Shown here one piece after another: positions 17,569 through 26,202 of a stretch of DNA of 64,000 bases; the stretch's first letter is position 1, and every line of letters begins with the position of its first letter. A program made the position numbers and the translations under genes. Origin of the DNA: Chitinivibrionales bacterium (GTDB lineage: Bacteria; Fibrobacterota; Chitinivibrionia; Chitinivibrionales; WJKA01); contig WJLW01000019.1 of assembly GCA_014728295.1 (NCBI GenBank), positions 170,284-234,283 of the forward strand, given 5' to 3'. The notes under the pieces were generated by a model. That model did not search any database, had not been told where the DNA came from, and saw only the letters and a list, made by a program, of their open reading frames with translations.

Positions 17569-18466
17569 ATACTGCGAGTGATTGCTCGTCACTGTCCAGT
17601 CGCCAGTTCGGCTCTTGTTCTGAGGATTTATCGTAGTTGAAGTAGATAAAGGCACTAATGCGCTGGTCATTCGATACGCGCACAAGAAAATCTGCAAGCC
17701 ATGCGGCCTTGCGATCATCGTTGACGCAGCCGATTTCCGAAATGCAAATAGGCTTGCCGAATGCGGTGACGGCGCTGATTGTTTTTTCAAAGACCTGCCG
17801 GTAGCTCATCCAGTTGTGATAGGCGCTGTACTTTTCACCGAAATTGTATCCGTCAAGACCGATACAATCGACATACGCATCGCCGGGATAGTAGGGCAGG
17901 ATGTCTTTTGCGAAGGTACGATCCGACCAAAGCACATTGGGTGAAAACATCCAGACGATCGTATCGTCGCGGTACTGCGAGATAAGCTTATGCGCCCTGA
18001 TCCAGGCTTGCCTGAAGGCATCGGGCTGCTCCCCCCAGGCGAACCAGTCACCATTCATCTCGAATCCGAAACGCAGGATGATGGTGTCGCTATGCGCACG
18101 TGCCTGATCTCCCCAGGCACGAAAGTATCTATCGAACGTACCGGCATTTATTTCATCGAGCAGATTGCTCTTGCGCTTGAACCAGTTGCACAGCTCGAGG
18201 CTGATGACCGGGACCAAGTTGCGCTCATGACATGCGGAAACAGCTTTGGCGGGGAAAATGCGTTGATAGCTGAGGTCACGAAAGAAGAGAACATACTTCG
18301 GCGATCCGCCCAGCAACGCAAGCGTTTCATCGAGGTCGCGTTCGAACTGGCCTGCATTCCAAAAGATCTGGTAAAATCCCCACGGTTTGGGGGCTGCATA
18401 TAAATTGCAAACGACCAGTACCATCAGCACCAGAGCAATGGAAGTAGCATATTTTGACGATCGCAT
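17525..18466 (-). CDS. secreted glycoside hydrolase family 26 protein (beta-mannanase-like)
   Basis: A protein of 313 residues from the ATG at 18466, with a signal peptide ending near Ala25. GH26 hallmarks are clear: the acid/base region LRFGFEMNGDWFAWG with Glu136 and the nucleophile region ICISEIGC with Glu244, in a (beta/alpha)8 barrel of the expected length. The family includes endo-beta-1,4-mannanases and some beta-1,3-xylanases and glucanases. No carbohydrate-binding module or type IX tail is present. The upstream ATG at 18502 is less likely because the signal peptide begins properly at 18466, behind CAGGA. Confidence 0.85.
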   Translation of the reverse strand: MRSSKYATSIALVLMVLVVCNLYAAPKPWGFYQIFWNAGQFERDLDETLALLGGSPKYVLFFRDLSYQRIFPAKAVSACHERNLVPVISLELCNWFKRKSNLLDEINAGTFDRYFRAWGDQARAHSDTIILRFGFEMNGDWFAWGEQPDAFRQAWIRAHKLISQYRDDTIVWMFSPNVLWSDRTFAKDILPYYPGDAYVDCIGLDGYNFGEKYSAYHNWMSYRQVFEKTISAVTAFGKPICISEIGCVNDDRKAAWLADFLVRVSNDQRISAFIYFNYDKSSEQEPNWRLDSDEQSLAVFRKWRMGNGGVRPE

Positions 18467-18628
18467 TGGCTTATCCTGCGGCACAGGTGAATTTTTCAGC
18501 AAAATACGTCAAAAATGACGACCGCGGATCGCCTTGACAAATACATAATCACTATTCCGTATTTAAAAAAGGCACTTACAGAAACTGCACGTGCCTTACC
18601 TCTATAGCTACAGCTGTTTCGCCCGATG

Positions 18629-20077
18629 TTAATTCACATACACGGCTGCATACTTAGTCACGCCCTCAGCTTGCTTCAGTCCGGCATAATACATTCCCGG
18701 CGTCAGGTTGAGATGCTTGAAAGCAAGCGAAACCTGCGCTCTTTTGGCGGAGAGGGTCGTACTGAACACAACAGCGCCATACGCGTTATGCAGCGTCAGT
18801 TCAGATGACTGCGCTTTCACTTTGTGTACCACCAGCGCATGCTTGCCTGCTTTGATTTGCGGCTGAAGGTCGATTGCCCTTGAGGCCGGCAGCGGAAATG
18901 ATTGCGTCGATGCGCCGGTAATCATGATATCGGGGTCAAATTTGGCATAACGGATACCGTTACAGCCGCGGCCGGTCCAAACCAGATGAACCTTGCGGTC
19001 TGCGGCCTGAATAATCGAGCAGTCGGCATTTTCACCACCGCCGTCCGATTCTCTGATCTCGAACACTTCCTGCCAGCTCGATGCATCCTGCGCATCGTCG
19101 CCAATCCAGATACGCATCAGATACCTGCGGCAATGCTGTGCGCACCCGAAGGAGGGGCAGTAGCGTGCGTCGCTTCCGTGCGCTATGATATGATATCCCG
19201 TCAGCGGACCATCGGGCGAGCCGGCCACGCCCATGTCCAGGCTTACGCCGGTTCCTGCAGCGCCAAATGAAATTCCATCACCGCCACAGCCGACACCGAC
19301 GGTATGGCGGACCCACTCGAATGAGGACCAGGTTTGGCCGCCGTCATTGCTCTTTGCCCACTTGGGGCCGACATTATGAAATTCGTTACGACAAAAGGCA
19401 ACCAGATTCTTGAAGTGACCGTTGACTGTCTGTGAAGGATTGACAACCAGGAAATCGGGATTCCAGAATTGATCGACGGCAAAGTGCCGGTCCCAGTCGC
19501 CCGGAGCATCCATTTTGCCTTTGGGAATGTGCGAGGTATACCCCTTGCCGCCATTTTTGGTTTCGGACCAGCCACAGATCCAGTCGCCGTTGGGCTGTTC
19601 GAGGCAGTTGGACTGCTCGCCGGCCTGCAACGCGAGCGCGTTGGAATGCACATCATTTTCGGGCCCCCAGGTAGCACCGTTATCAGTTGACACACGCCAC
19701 TTGTGATCGTTGCAGCACCCATTGTAATAGAAACAAAACAGTGCTCCATTGTCGGCCTGCTGAATTGTCGGATCAAATGCTGATTGAACCGGAGTGATAT
19801 CGATTGCATTGCCCCAGGACTCACCCTGATCCGTGCTCTTGATGCAGGCGATACGGGTTTGTTCACCCTCGGAAACTCCCATGACCGAGACGATTATCAA
19901 ATCGCCATTGTTAAGCTGCCCGATATTGGCCGGATGGTTGTAGTTGTTGCCGGTGTTGATGAACTCCTTGCGCAGTATGGCCTGTTCATTGCCGTTAATC
20001 GACCACGAGCCGGCAGCATGGACCGTCCACATGCAGATTGAGATGAATGAAATGAGCTTGATGAAATGTGGGGACAT
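18629..20077 (-). CDS. secreted BNR/sialidase-like beta-propeller protein
   Basis: A protein of 482 residues from the ATG at 20077 (AAGGAGG five bases ahead). Signal peptide through about residue 18. The body has at least three Asp-box motifs (STDQGESWG, STDNGATWG, SNDGGQTWS), the mark of six-bladed sialidase/BNR propellers. The arginine triad of true sialidases cannot be confirmed by eye, so the activity is open; other exo-glycosidases share this fold. The last 75 residues form a strand-rich type IX-like sorting domain (around PGMYYAGLKQAEGVTKYAAV). It belongs with the other surface polysaccharide proteins nearby. Confidence 0.8.
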   Translation of the reverse strand: MSPHFIKLISFISICMWTVHAAGSWSINGNEQAILRKEFINTGNNYNHPANIGQLNNGDLIIVSVMGVSEGEQTRIACIKSTDQGESWGNAIDITPVQSAFDPTIQQADNGALFCFYYNGCCNDHKWRVSTDNGATWGPENDVHSNALALQAGEQSNCLEQPNGDWICGWSETKNGGKGYTSHIPKGKMDAPGDWDRHFAVDQFWNPDFLVVNPSQTVNGHFKNLVAFCRNEFHNVGPKWAKSNDGGQTWSSFEWVRHTVGVGCGGDGISFGAAGTGVSLDMGVAGSPDGPLTGYHIIAHGSDARYCPSFGCAQHCRRYLMRIWIGDDAQDASSWQEVFEIRESDGGGENADCSIIQAADRKVHLVWTGRGCNGIRYAKFDPDIMITGASTQSFPLPASRAIDLQPQIKAGKHALVVHKVKAQSSELTLHNAYGAVVFSTTLSAKRAQVSLAFKHLNLTPGMYYAGLKQAEGVTKYAAVYVN

Positions 20078-20113
20078 GGAATCCTCCTTGCTGAAACTGA
20101 TTGGAAGAAAGCA

Positions 20114-20127
20114 TGCGGTTTTTAACC
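20114..20127. repeat. short perfect hairpin GCGGTT-TT-AACCGC
   Basis: A 6-bp stem upstream of the sialidase-like gene. It is too short to call a terminator. It could mark the 5' leader of that gene or the end of the preceding NudC relic. The surrounding 20078-20289 holds no gene. Confidence 0.35.
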
Positions 20128-20289
20128 GCTTAAATTTTGACGCACTCCATTTATTGCTGATGAACATTCTCCCTGCATGAACCTATTTGCTATGTGAAGG
20201 AATTTAGCACATAAAACTCGCAACCGCTGAGACAATTAATTGCATCAATTACCCATCATTAGTATGGAAATTGCAATTAAGTCGGCGGA

Positions 20290-20440
20290 TTACCCGAAAT
20301 ATTCGCAAAACCAGTCGATAAACCCACGCAAGGTACTGAATCCGGTGGGGACTTTGGTAGTTCATGCGTACCGAACCAACCAGCTTCTTCAATTTCCTTT
20401 TTATCGACAACAATCTCGCCACGCTGGTGGACTGCGGGCG
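20290..20440 (-). pseudogene. C-terminal relic of a NudC-like Nudix NADH pyrophosphatase
   Basis: Directly downstream of the Rieske gene the minus strand reads RGEIVVDKKEIEEAGWF, then GTHELPKSPP. This matches the segment after the Nudix box in NudC-type enzymes. A one-base shift then restores the usual ending STLRGFIDWFCEYFG with TAA. No Nudix box or zinc ribbon remains, since the Rieske gene begins where they should be. The fragment is therefore both truncated and frameshifted. NudC removes NAD caps from RNA and hydrolyses NADH. The family call rests on the two conserved blocks. Confidence 0.65.
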
Positions 20441-20770
20441 CTAATCGAAGATATTGTTCACCGGCAGGACAGCGACTTTGATGTCCTCACCCTCGATTTT
20501 GAGCGGGAATCTTTTCAGTGGCAGTGAATCGTGATTGAGACACTCCCCCGTCTCCAGATCATACTGCCACTGGTGCCGCGGGCAGGTTGCGACGTTGCCC
20601 TCAATGGTGCCTTTGGTGATGTCGGCGTTTTGATGCTTGCAGCCCACATCCATCGCGTAGAATGAGCCGTCATCCCGTTTGATAATGCCGATTTTTTTGC
20701 CCATGACCGCAAAGGAGCGTATGCGTGTATGCTCGAAGTCCTTGCGCGTCGCCAGTTTGATGTAGCTCAT
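20441..20770 (-). CDS. Rieske [2Fe-2S] ferredoxin-type protein
   Basis: A protein of 109 residues with the two Rieske loops CKH (Cys44, His46) and CPRH (Cys63, His66), the fold and length of soluble Rieske ferredoxins or of the small NirD-like subunit. Its ATG overlaps the TAA of the upstream regulator gene (TAATG), so it is translationally coupled to the two-component system. As a single-domain carrier it needs a partner reductase and oxygenase that are not in the window. A redox-sensing role within the operon is possible. It ends where a NudC relic begins. Confidence 0.9.
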   Translation of the reverse strand: MSYIKLATRKDFEHTRIRSFAVMGKKIGIIKRDDGSFYAMDVGCKHQNADITKGTIEGNVATCPRHQWQYDLETGECLNHDSLPLKRFPLKIEGEDIKVAVLPVNNIFD

Positions 20771-22134
20771 TATTGCCCCCGCAATTTCCGTTTGTCCATT
20801 CGATACACGAGCGTATTACGTGAGATATTCAAGAATTTAGCGGCTTTCGACTGGTTCCAGTCATTCTTATCGAGCGCGCTGATGACGACTTTGTCAATCC
20901 ACTGCTCGAGATCAATACCGGATTGCGGCAGGTCAATGCCCTTATCAGCAACAGGTGCGGCTGTTTCGAATGGTTCCGGTAAATCCTCTGCGTGCAGTAG
21001 CTCATCGGTATGCAGTGCAATAATTCGTTCGGCGAGATTCTGCAGCTCGCGTATGTTGCCGGGCCAGTCGTAGCATTCGAGCCGCCGTGCCGCATCCTTG
21101 TCGATGCGCGGTGGCCTGCGCTGTTCACGTTCGGCAATCCGGCTGAGAAAATGCATGAAAAGCGGTACGATATCCTCCCGGCGTTCTCTGAGCGGCGGCA
21201 ATCTGAGCGGAATGACGTTAAGCCGGAAGTAAAGATCCTCTCGGAACGATCCGATCCGTACGAGTTCCTTGAGATCACGATGGGTGGCTACGATGAAGCG
21301 AACGTCCGCATTGCGAATGGAGTTGGCGCCGACCGGCTGATACTCCCGTTCCTGCAGCAGGCGCAGAAGCTTCGGCTGCAGTTCGAGCGGCAGATCGCCG
21401 ATTTCGTCCAGAAAAAACGTACCGGACTGCGCCTCCCCGATTAGCCCGTTGCGATCGCTTATCGCTCCTGTAAAGGCTCCCTTGACGTGTCCGAACAATT
21501 CCGATTCGAGCAGACTGGCCGGAACGGCAGCACAATTGACGGCAACAAAAGGCTTGTCGCTCCGATTTCCGGCACTATGAACCGCTTTTGCCAGCATCTC
21601 CTTGCCGGTACCCGTCTCGCCGCTGATGAGCACGGTTGCATTTGACGCAGCAGCCTGCTTTGCCTGGCGATAAACATCCTGCATCGCCGATGATCTGCCG
21701 ATCATAGCGCCAAAGCCAAGCTGCTCCGCAACAAGTCGACGCAGCCGGGTATTTTCGGATTTGAGTGCGGCAAATTCGACGGCTTTACGTGCGATAGTCA
21801 AGAGATGCTCTTTCTCGACCGGCTTTTGAAGGAAGTCAAGCGCCCCCGCCTTCATGGCATCCACCGCCGAATCGATGGTGGGAAACCCGGTTATAACGAC
21901 GACTCCGGCCGTTGCATCAAATTGACGCAGTGCATGCATAAACTCGATTCCGTCCATCTCCGGCATTTTGAGATCGGTGAATATTACCAGTGCCGGATCC
22001 GCTTTCTGTAGCGCCAGCCCCTCCCGCCCATGAGCCGCCGAGGCAACGATATACCCGGCTTCACTCAGGTGGTGCTCCATGACTCGCACCAGACTCATGT
22101 CATCGTCTATAATCAGAATTTTAACCCTGTTCAT
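20770..22134 (-). CDS. NtrC-family sigma-54 response regulator
   Basis: A protein of 454 residues with three domains. The receiver (residues 1-120) has phosphoacceptor Asp54 in [10 protein letters not shown]. The AAA+ domain (about 145-375) has Walker A GETGTGKE (172-179) and the sigma-54 contact loop GAFTGA (219-224). The C-terminal Fis-type HTH ends in [19 protein letters not shown]. It activates sigma-54 promoters when phosphorylated by the kinase encoded just upstream, with which it overlaps by 14 bases. I found no convincing -24/-12 promoter within the window, so its targets are unknown. Confidence 0.94.
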   Translation of the reverse strand: MNRVKILIIDDDMSLVRVMEHHLSEAGYIVASAAHGREGLALQKADPALVIFTDLKMPEMDGIEFMHALRQFDATAGVVVITGFPTIDSAVDAMKAGALDFLQKPVEKEHLLTIARKAVEFAALKSENTRLRRLVAEQLGFGAMIGRSSAMQDVYRQAKQAAASNATVLISGETGTGKEMLAKAVHSAGNRSDKPFVAVNCAAVPASLLESELFGHVKGAFTGAISDRNGLIGEAQSGTFFLDEIGDLPLELQPKLLRLLQEREYQPVGANSIRNADVRFIVATHRDLKELVRIGSFREDLYFRLNVIPLRLPPLRERREDIVPLFMHFLSRIAEREQRRPPRIDKDAARRLECYDWPGNIRELQNLAERIIALHTDELLHAEDLPEPFETAAPVADKGIDLPQSGIDLEQWIDKVVISALDKNDWNQSKAAKFLNISRNTLVYRMDKRKLRGQ

Positions 22135-23137
22135 TGCCGATCCTTATCGTAAAGCTGGTCCCGTTTTCGCTCGATGTAAAGGTGATACTCCCGTTCATGC
22201 CGTCCACAAGCTGCTTGACAATTGCAAGCCCCAGCCCGGTGCCCTCATCTTTTGTGGTATAAAAGGGCTCGAAAATTCTGTCCTGCCGGTCTTCGGGGAT
22301 ACCGGGACCGTGGTCGATAACCGTCAATTCCGCGCTGTCGCCTGCTTTACGTGTGCGTACAATCAGTTTACCGCCCTGTGGCATCGACTGGCAGCCGTTT
22401 ATCACGAGATTCAGCAGTATTTGCTGCATATGGACGGCATCCAGAGGCAACGGTGGCAGCGTTTCGTCCAAATCCGGCTGAATATCACACCCGGCTTTAA
22501 CCGCCTGTCTTTGCGCCAGGCTGAGCGTTGAGCGCACGACATCATTGAGCTGGTTGGCTATGATCTGCGGCGCCGAGGGACGCGCAAATTTGAGAAATTC
22601 ATTAAGCTTGTCGCGCAACCGATGATGCTCTTTGTGCATGATTTCGACAAATTCATACTTGGGATGATCTTTACCAAGGCTATCGGCCAGGATCTCCCCG
22701 GAGCCGATCAGCGATCCCAGCGGATTGCGGATTTCGTGCGCCAGTCCCGCCGCCAGTTGTCCCAGCAGACTGAGCCGGTCCATGCGTCTGATCTGCTCCT
22801 GTGCTGTGTGAATTTTTTCCTGCTGCAGCTTCTGGACATCCGCAAGAATTCCCACCAGTGAAGCAATCAAGGCGAACATGCCGATTTCGATATATTTGCC
22901 GATCATGCTGGCCGGCACCATTGACCAATGCAGAAAAATATGCGGTGCATACGCAATACCCGTAGACACCGCGGTCACCAAGCCCCATTTAAAGCCAAAC
23001 CAGTAGGCCGAGAGAATTATCGGAATGTAGTACAAGCGTTGAAAAATCGCATGCAGATAGTGCAATCTCACCGGAGTGAAGTAGTGAAAAAGTGAAATGC
23101 CGATAATCATCAACGCAATCGCACCTGTTTTTTTCAT
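22121..23137 (-). CDS. membrane sensor histidine kinase (NtrB-like)
   Basis: A protein of 338 residues from the ATG at 23137; an in-frame GTG 45 bases upstream is less likely. Three or four transmembrane segments (residues 5-100) form a short MASE-like or DUF4118-like sensor with no periplasmic domain. A coiled coil (about 100-120) leads to the HisKA H-box GLAHEIRNPLG with His134 and an HATPase with N, G1 and G2 boxes (DHGPGIPED, GTGLGLAIVKQ). The pair with the downstream NtrC-type regulator is clear. The membrane-embedded sensor suggests a signal sensed in the bilayer, perhaps respiratory or redox, fitting the cotranscribed Rieske protein. Confidence 0.92.
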   Translation of the reverse strand: MKKTGAIALMIIGISLFHYFTPVRLHYLHAIFQRLYYIPIILSAYWFGFKWGLVTAVSTGIAYAPHIFLHWSMVPASMIGKYIEIGMFALIASLVGILADVQKLQQEKIHTAQEQIRRMDRLSLLGQLAAGLAHEIRNPLGSLIGSGEILADSLGKDHPKYEFVEIMHKEHHRLRDKLNEFLKFARPSAPQIIANQLNDVVRSTLSLAQRQAVKAGCDIQPDLDETLPPLPLDAVHMQQILLNLVINGCQSMPQGGKLIVRTRKAGDSAELTVIDHGPGIPEDRQDRIFEPFYTTKDEGTGLGLAIVKQLVDGMNGSITFTSSENGTSFTIRIGNEQG

Positions 23138-23358
23138 ATACAATAAAAATAGCTCAGTGAACGCTACACCAGGTTGCGGCACTAGTGCCTGACTACATAA
23201 GTGAATAATGCTTTATCGGCGAGGCATTGTTGTTGTGAGTAAGACGCGAGCAGGGCGCTTTCCGGGCGCAGGAAATCGAAGAGCAACGAAACTCAGGACT
23301 ATAAGGACCCTCGAGAAGCGTCAGGTATATATGCAATCAGGCTCCAGCGCAGGAGAAA

Positions 23359-23682
23359 CTACTTGAATTTTGAGGTAACAAATCGCTTCTGGCGGGGAGT
23401 TGCATCGCAGTATTCAATAAAATTGATGAGCTTCATATACATGACTTCTTCCTGATTCAGCTTGAAAATCGCACCGAATTTTTTGATAAAGAAAGGTGAT
23501 GCACCCCATGAGCCCTTCTGAAGCTGATAAATATAGCTTGGCGCTTTCACATCAAGAATACCGGCGAGCTGGCGCAGCGAAAGCCGGTTCTTTTTAAGGA
23601 TATCTTTTAGATACACGCTGGCTTTTGTATACTTGAATACGTTAAGCTTCTCCAATTTCGACAGGTCGACCGGTTTTCGCAT
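23359..23682 (-). CDS. TIGR02147-like helix-turn-helix protein, N-terminal module only
   Basis: A protein of 107 residues. The HTH is in KKNRLSLRQLAGILDVKAPSYIYQLQKG, followed by FIKKFGAIFKLNQEEVMYMK and an FIEY-type helix. This order matches the N-terminal part of the TIGR02147 family, numerous in Fibrobacter, whose members are about 270 residues. Here a stop follows the DNA-binding module directly, so it is either a natural short form or a truncated copy. GGCGGAG lies five bases before the ATG. It probably represses or activates nearby genes, but nothing adjacent shows the target. Confidence 0.7.
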   Translation of the reverse strand: MRKPVDLSKLEKLNVFKYTKASVYLKDILKKNRLSLRQLAGILDVKAPSYIYQLQKGSWGASPFFIKKFGAIFKLNQEEVMYMKLINFIEYCDATPRQKRFVTSKFK

Positions 23683-23976
23683 AGTACTCCGCCTTGATTA
23701 TTGTGTGACGAACAAAAACATAACAAATACATTTTAAGACAGCCGGAAGTCAATATCCCTGTGCTGAAAATGGATGTCGTATCTCTTTCCAACACTATCT
23801 GCAAAATCTGCTGGGAAAGCGTGTTTGTGACCCGGATTGCTCCGGCGTATCCTCAATCGTAGATCGGAATACAAAATGGGGTATCCGGGTTGCAAGATGC
23901 TGTTATTTCATTGTCTCACAGCGAATTTCTTTTTAATTTCATCATCGCAGGGAAGCTATTGCCTGGTGACGGCAAT

Positions 23977-25575
23977 TTAGCCCCGCGATGTTCCTAAATT
24001 GCCCCTGACCAAACCGACGATATCCTCCAGAATTGTGTACAGGCAGGGAACAAGGATGAGGTTTATGGCCGATGCGAACAGGATGCCGAATCCCAGTGAA
24101 ATCGCCATTGGTATTAAGTAATACGCCTGGCGCGAAGTTTCGAAAATCACCGGTGCGAGGCCGCCGAATGTCGTGACGGTGGTAAGCATGATCGGCCTGA
24201 ACCGTCTCAAGGCGGCTTCGTGTACGGCGGCGCGGGGACTGAGTTCATTGCGCCGGGTATTTGCATAGTGAATCATAATCAGCGAATCGTTGACAACGAC
24301 TCCTGCCAGAGCTACAATGCCCATCAGACTGATCAGTGACAAGTCATAGCCAAGCAGAATATGGCCGATTACCGCTCCGACGATACCGACCGGAATGGCG
24401 GTCATGATTACTACCGGCTGAATATAGCTTCCAAAGGCAATTGCCAGCAGACCGAATACAATCGTCATCGCCATGGCAAAACCGGCCCAGAGCGATGTGG
24501 TTGATTCACGCATTTCGGCCTGGCTGCCCTCGAATGCCCAGGTCAGGCCGGGAAAATCCGCGCGCAACCGCGGCAGTTCCTCACGTTTGATGGATTCGAT
24601 GACCTGCGACACGGCCCGCTTGGGTTCAACGTCCATGCCAACCGATACAATCCGTCGCCCGTCGCAGTGATTGATCGAGGTAAATGCCTCGCTGGTATTC
24701 ACTTCCGCGATGTCAAGCAACGGCACTTCGACATTTCCGGGCGTCAAGATAAGGATGACAATCACCACGACCGGCAGCGCCCACCAGAACTTTCCGGTCG
24801 TTCCCGGTACGAACATAAGCGGCGCGAATGCTACGATGTTGGTCAGTATACTGGACGTAACCGGTCCCGCGACCTCGCGTGTACCCTCGATTGCCGCAAC
24901 CATCGGCGAAAATCCCTGTTGACGTTTGTGATACACGTTCTCCCCCACTACAATCGCATCGTCAACAACAATGCCCAATACTACCAGAAAGCCGAACATC
25001 GAAACCATATTGATGCTGACGTCCACCATCGGCAGCATGGTCAGTCCGCCCAGAAACGAGATTGCCATCCCCATCATAACCCAGAATGCCAGGCGATATT
25101 CAAGAAACAGTGCCAGAATAAACAGCACGATAATCAGCCCGATTGCGCCGTTTTTGAGCAGGAGCGCAAGCCGTTCCCGGTAGTCGTCTGCCCGGTTGCT
25201 GTCTATGCGCCAGGACACGCCTTCCGGCAGCGTGGGAGCAAAATCCTCAAGAATATCTTTCACCGCTGCCGCAATTTGCATTGGCGATTGCCTGCCGACC
25301 CGGAAAATTTCGATTTCGACCGAGGGTTGCAGGTTGAATTGTGAATGAAATCCCTCTTCTTCAAAACCATCCTGCACATCACCCAGATCTCCGAGAAGCA
25401 CCGTTGCGCCGATGGGAGACGACACTATCGGGATTTGCCTGAACTCCTCCGCCCACTGCTTGCGTTCCTTCATCCTTAACAGAATTTCGCCATGATGTGT
25501 TTGGAGTGCACCTGCCGGTATGTCACGACTCGACCGGCCGATGATAGGCTGCCCGCACATCGGGACGCCGTTCAA
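23977..25575 (-). pseudogene. RND efflux permease, 5'-truncated with large internal deletion
   Basis: The open frame aligns with an AcrB/HAE1-type permease but is about half the usual ~1030 residues. It begins at the [10 protein letters not shown] region, about 190 residues into a normal protein, so TM1 and part of the porter are absent. It is collinear through the first membrane half ([32 protein letters not shown]). Near residue 278 (about 24741) it jumps from [13 protein letters not shown] to [15 protein letters not shown], deep in the second porter domain, losing roughly 300 residues. The second membrane half, with [10 protein letters not shown], is intact to the end. Such a protein cannot form a working pump. 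The frame has stayed open, so decay may be recent. Confidence 0.85.
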
Positions 25576-25688
25576 TCAGAGCTGCCGGCAAACCGGTTGC
25601 GGGAAGCGTACCGGAATCGTTTGCACGGGAGCCGTATAAAGGCGCTCTATTTTACTCACTTTACTGCCCCGCCGACCACAAATTATAT

Positions 25689-25704
25689 TTCGTTATATGA
25701 CGAA
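25689..25704. promoter_or_regulatory. candidate ArsR operator dyad
   Basis: TTCGT (25689-25693), spacer TATATG, and ACGAA (25700-25704) form a perfect AT-flanked dyad 22 bp upstream of the arsR-like ATG. ArsR/SmtB repressors typically bind such imperfect 12-2-12-like dyads overlapping the promoter. The site would let ArsR control its own gene and the ACR3 gene downstream. Confidence 0.6.
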
Positions 25705-25725
25705 TTATAGAAAGGTCTGCAATAA

Positions 25726-26091
25726 ATGACTACCGAACGAATGCCTCAATTGAATAAGGCAGGAATGGCTTTTTCCGACCCGAATCGCGTTCGGGCATTC
25801 ATGGCGCTGCGCAACGGTGAGTTATGCGTCTGCCAGTTAATTGAATTGCTGAAGCTGGCTCCTTCCACCGTCTCCAAGCACATGAGCGTTCTCAAAGACG
25901 CGGGGCTGGTCTTGAGCAGGAAGGACAGCCGCTGGGTCTACTACCGAATCCCCGATAAAGACACCGGCACGTTCATTTCTGCATTAACCGGCATTGTTGC
26001 AGACTACCTTGAGCGTGACCTAACCATTAAACGGGATGCCAAAGCAGTACTCAAAATTACCAGCATGTCCTTGAGCGAAACGTGCAAGTAA
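25726..26091 (+). CDS. arsR: ArsR/SmtB-family arsenite-responsive repressor
   Basis: A protein of 121 residues with a winged helix. The recognition helix region is APSTVSKHMSVLKDAGLV, and the metal-site motif ELCVCQL (Cys34 and Cys36 in the alpha3-type position) is the hallmark of arsenite/antimonite-sensing ArsR proteins. The wing follows in LSRKDSRWVYYRI. It binds as a dimer to the dyad upstream and leaves DNA on As(III) binding. Its gene is 111 bp ahead of the ACR3 gene, on the same strand. A divergent broken RND gene lies on the other side. Confidence 0.9.
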   Translation: MTTERMPQLNKAGMAFSDPNRVRAFMALRNGELCVCQLIELLKLAPSTVSKHMSVLKDAGLVLSRKDSRWVYYRIPDKDTGTFISALTGIVADYLERDLTIKRDAKAVLKITSMSLSETCK

Positions 26092-26202
26092 GGTGTACCG
26101 GAAGAAGCCCGGCTTGAGAGCTGCCGCAAAGCAGGTGATTGCATAAATGCATTTGAGAGACATAATCCGACAGTTCGACCGTTGATTGAAAGGAAAAACC
26201 AA

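Noticed and set aside
24667-25344. Plus-strand frame of 225 codons across the RND pseudogene
   Set aside because: Its His/Arg/Asn-rich translation is typical of the complement of a membrane-protein gene; no motif or ribosome site.
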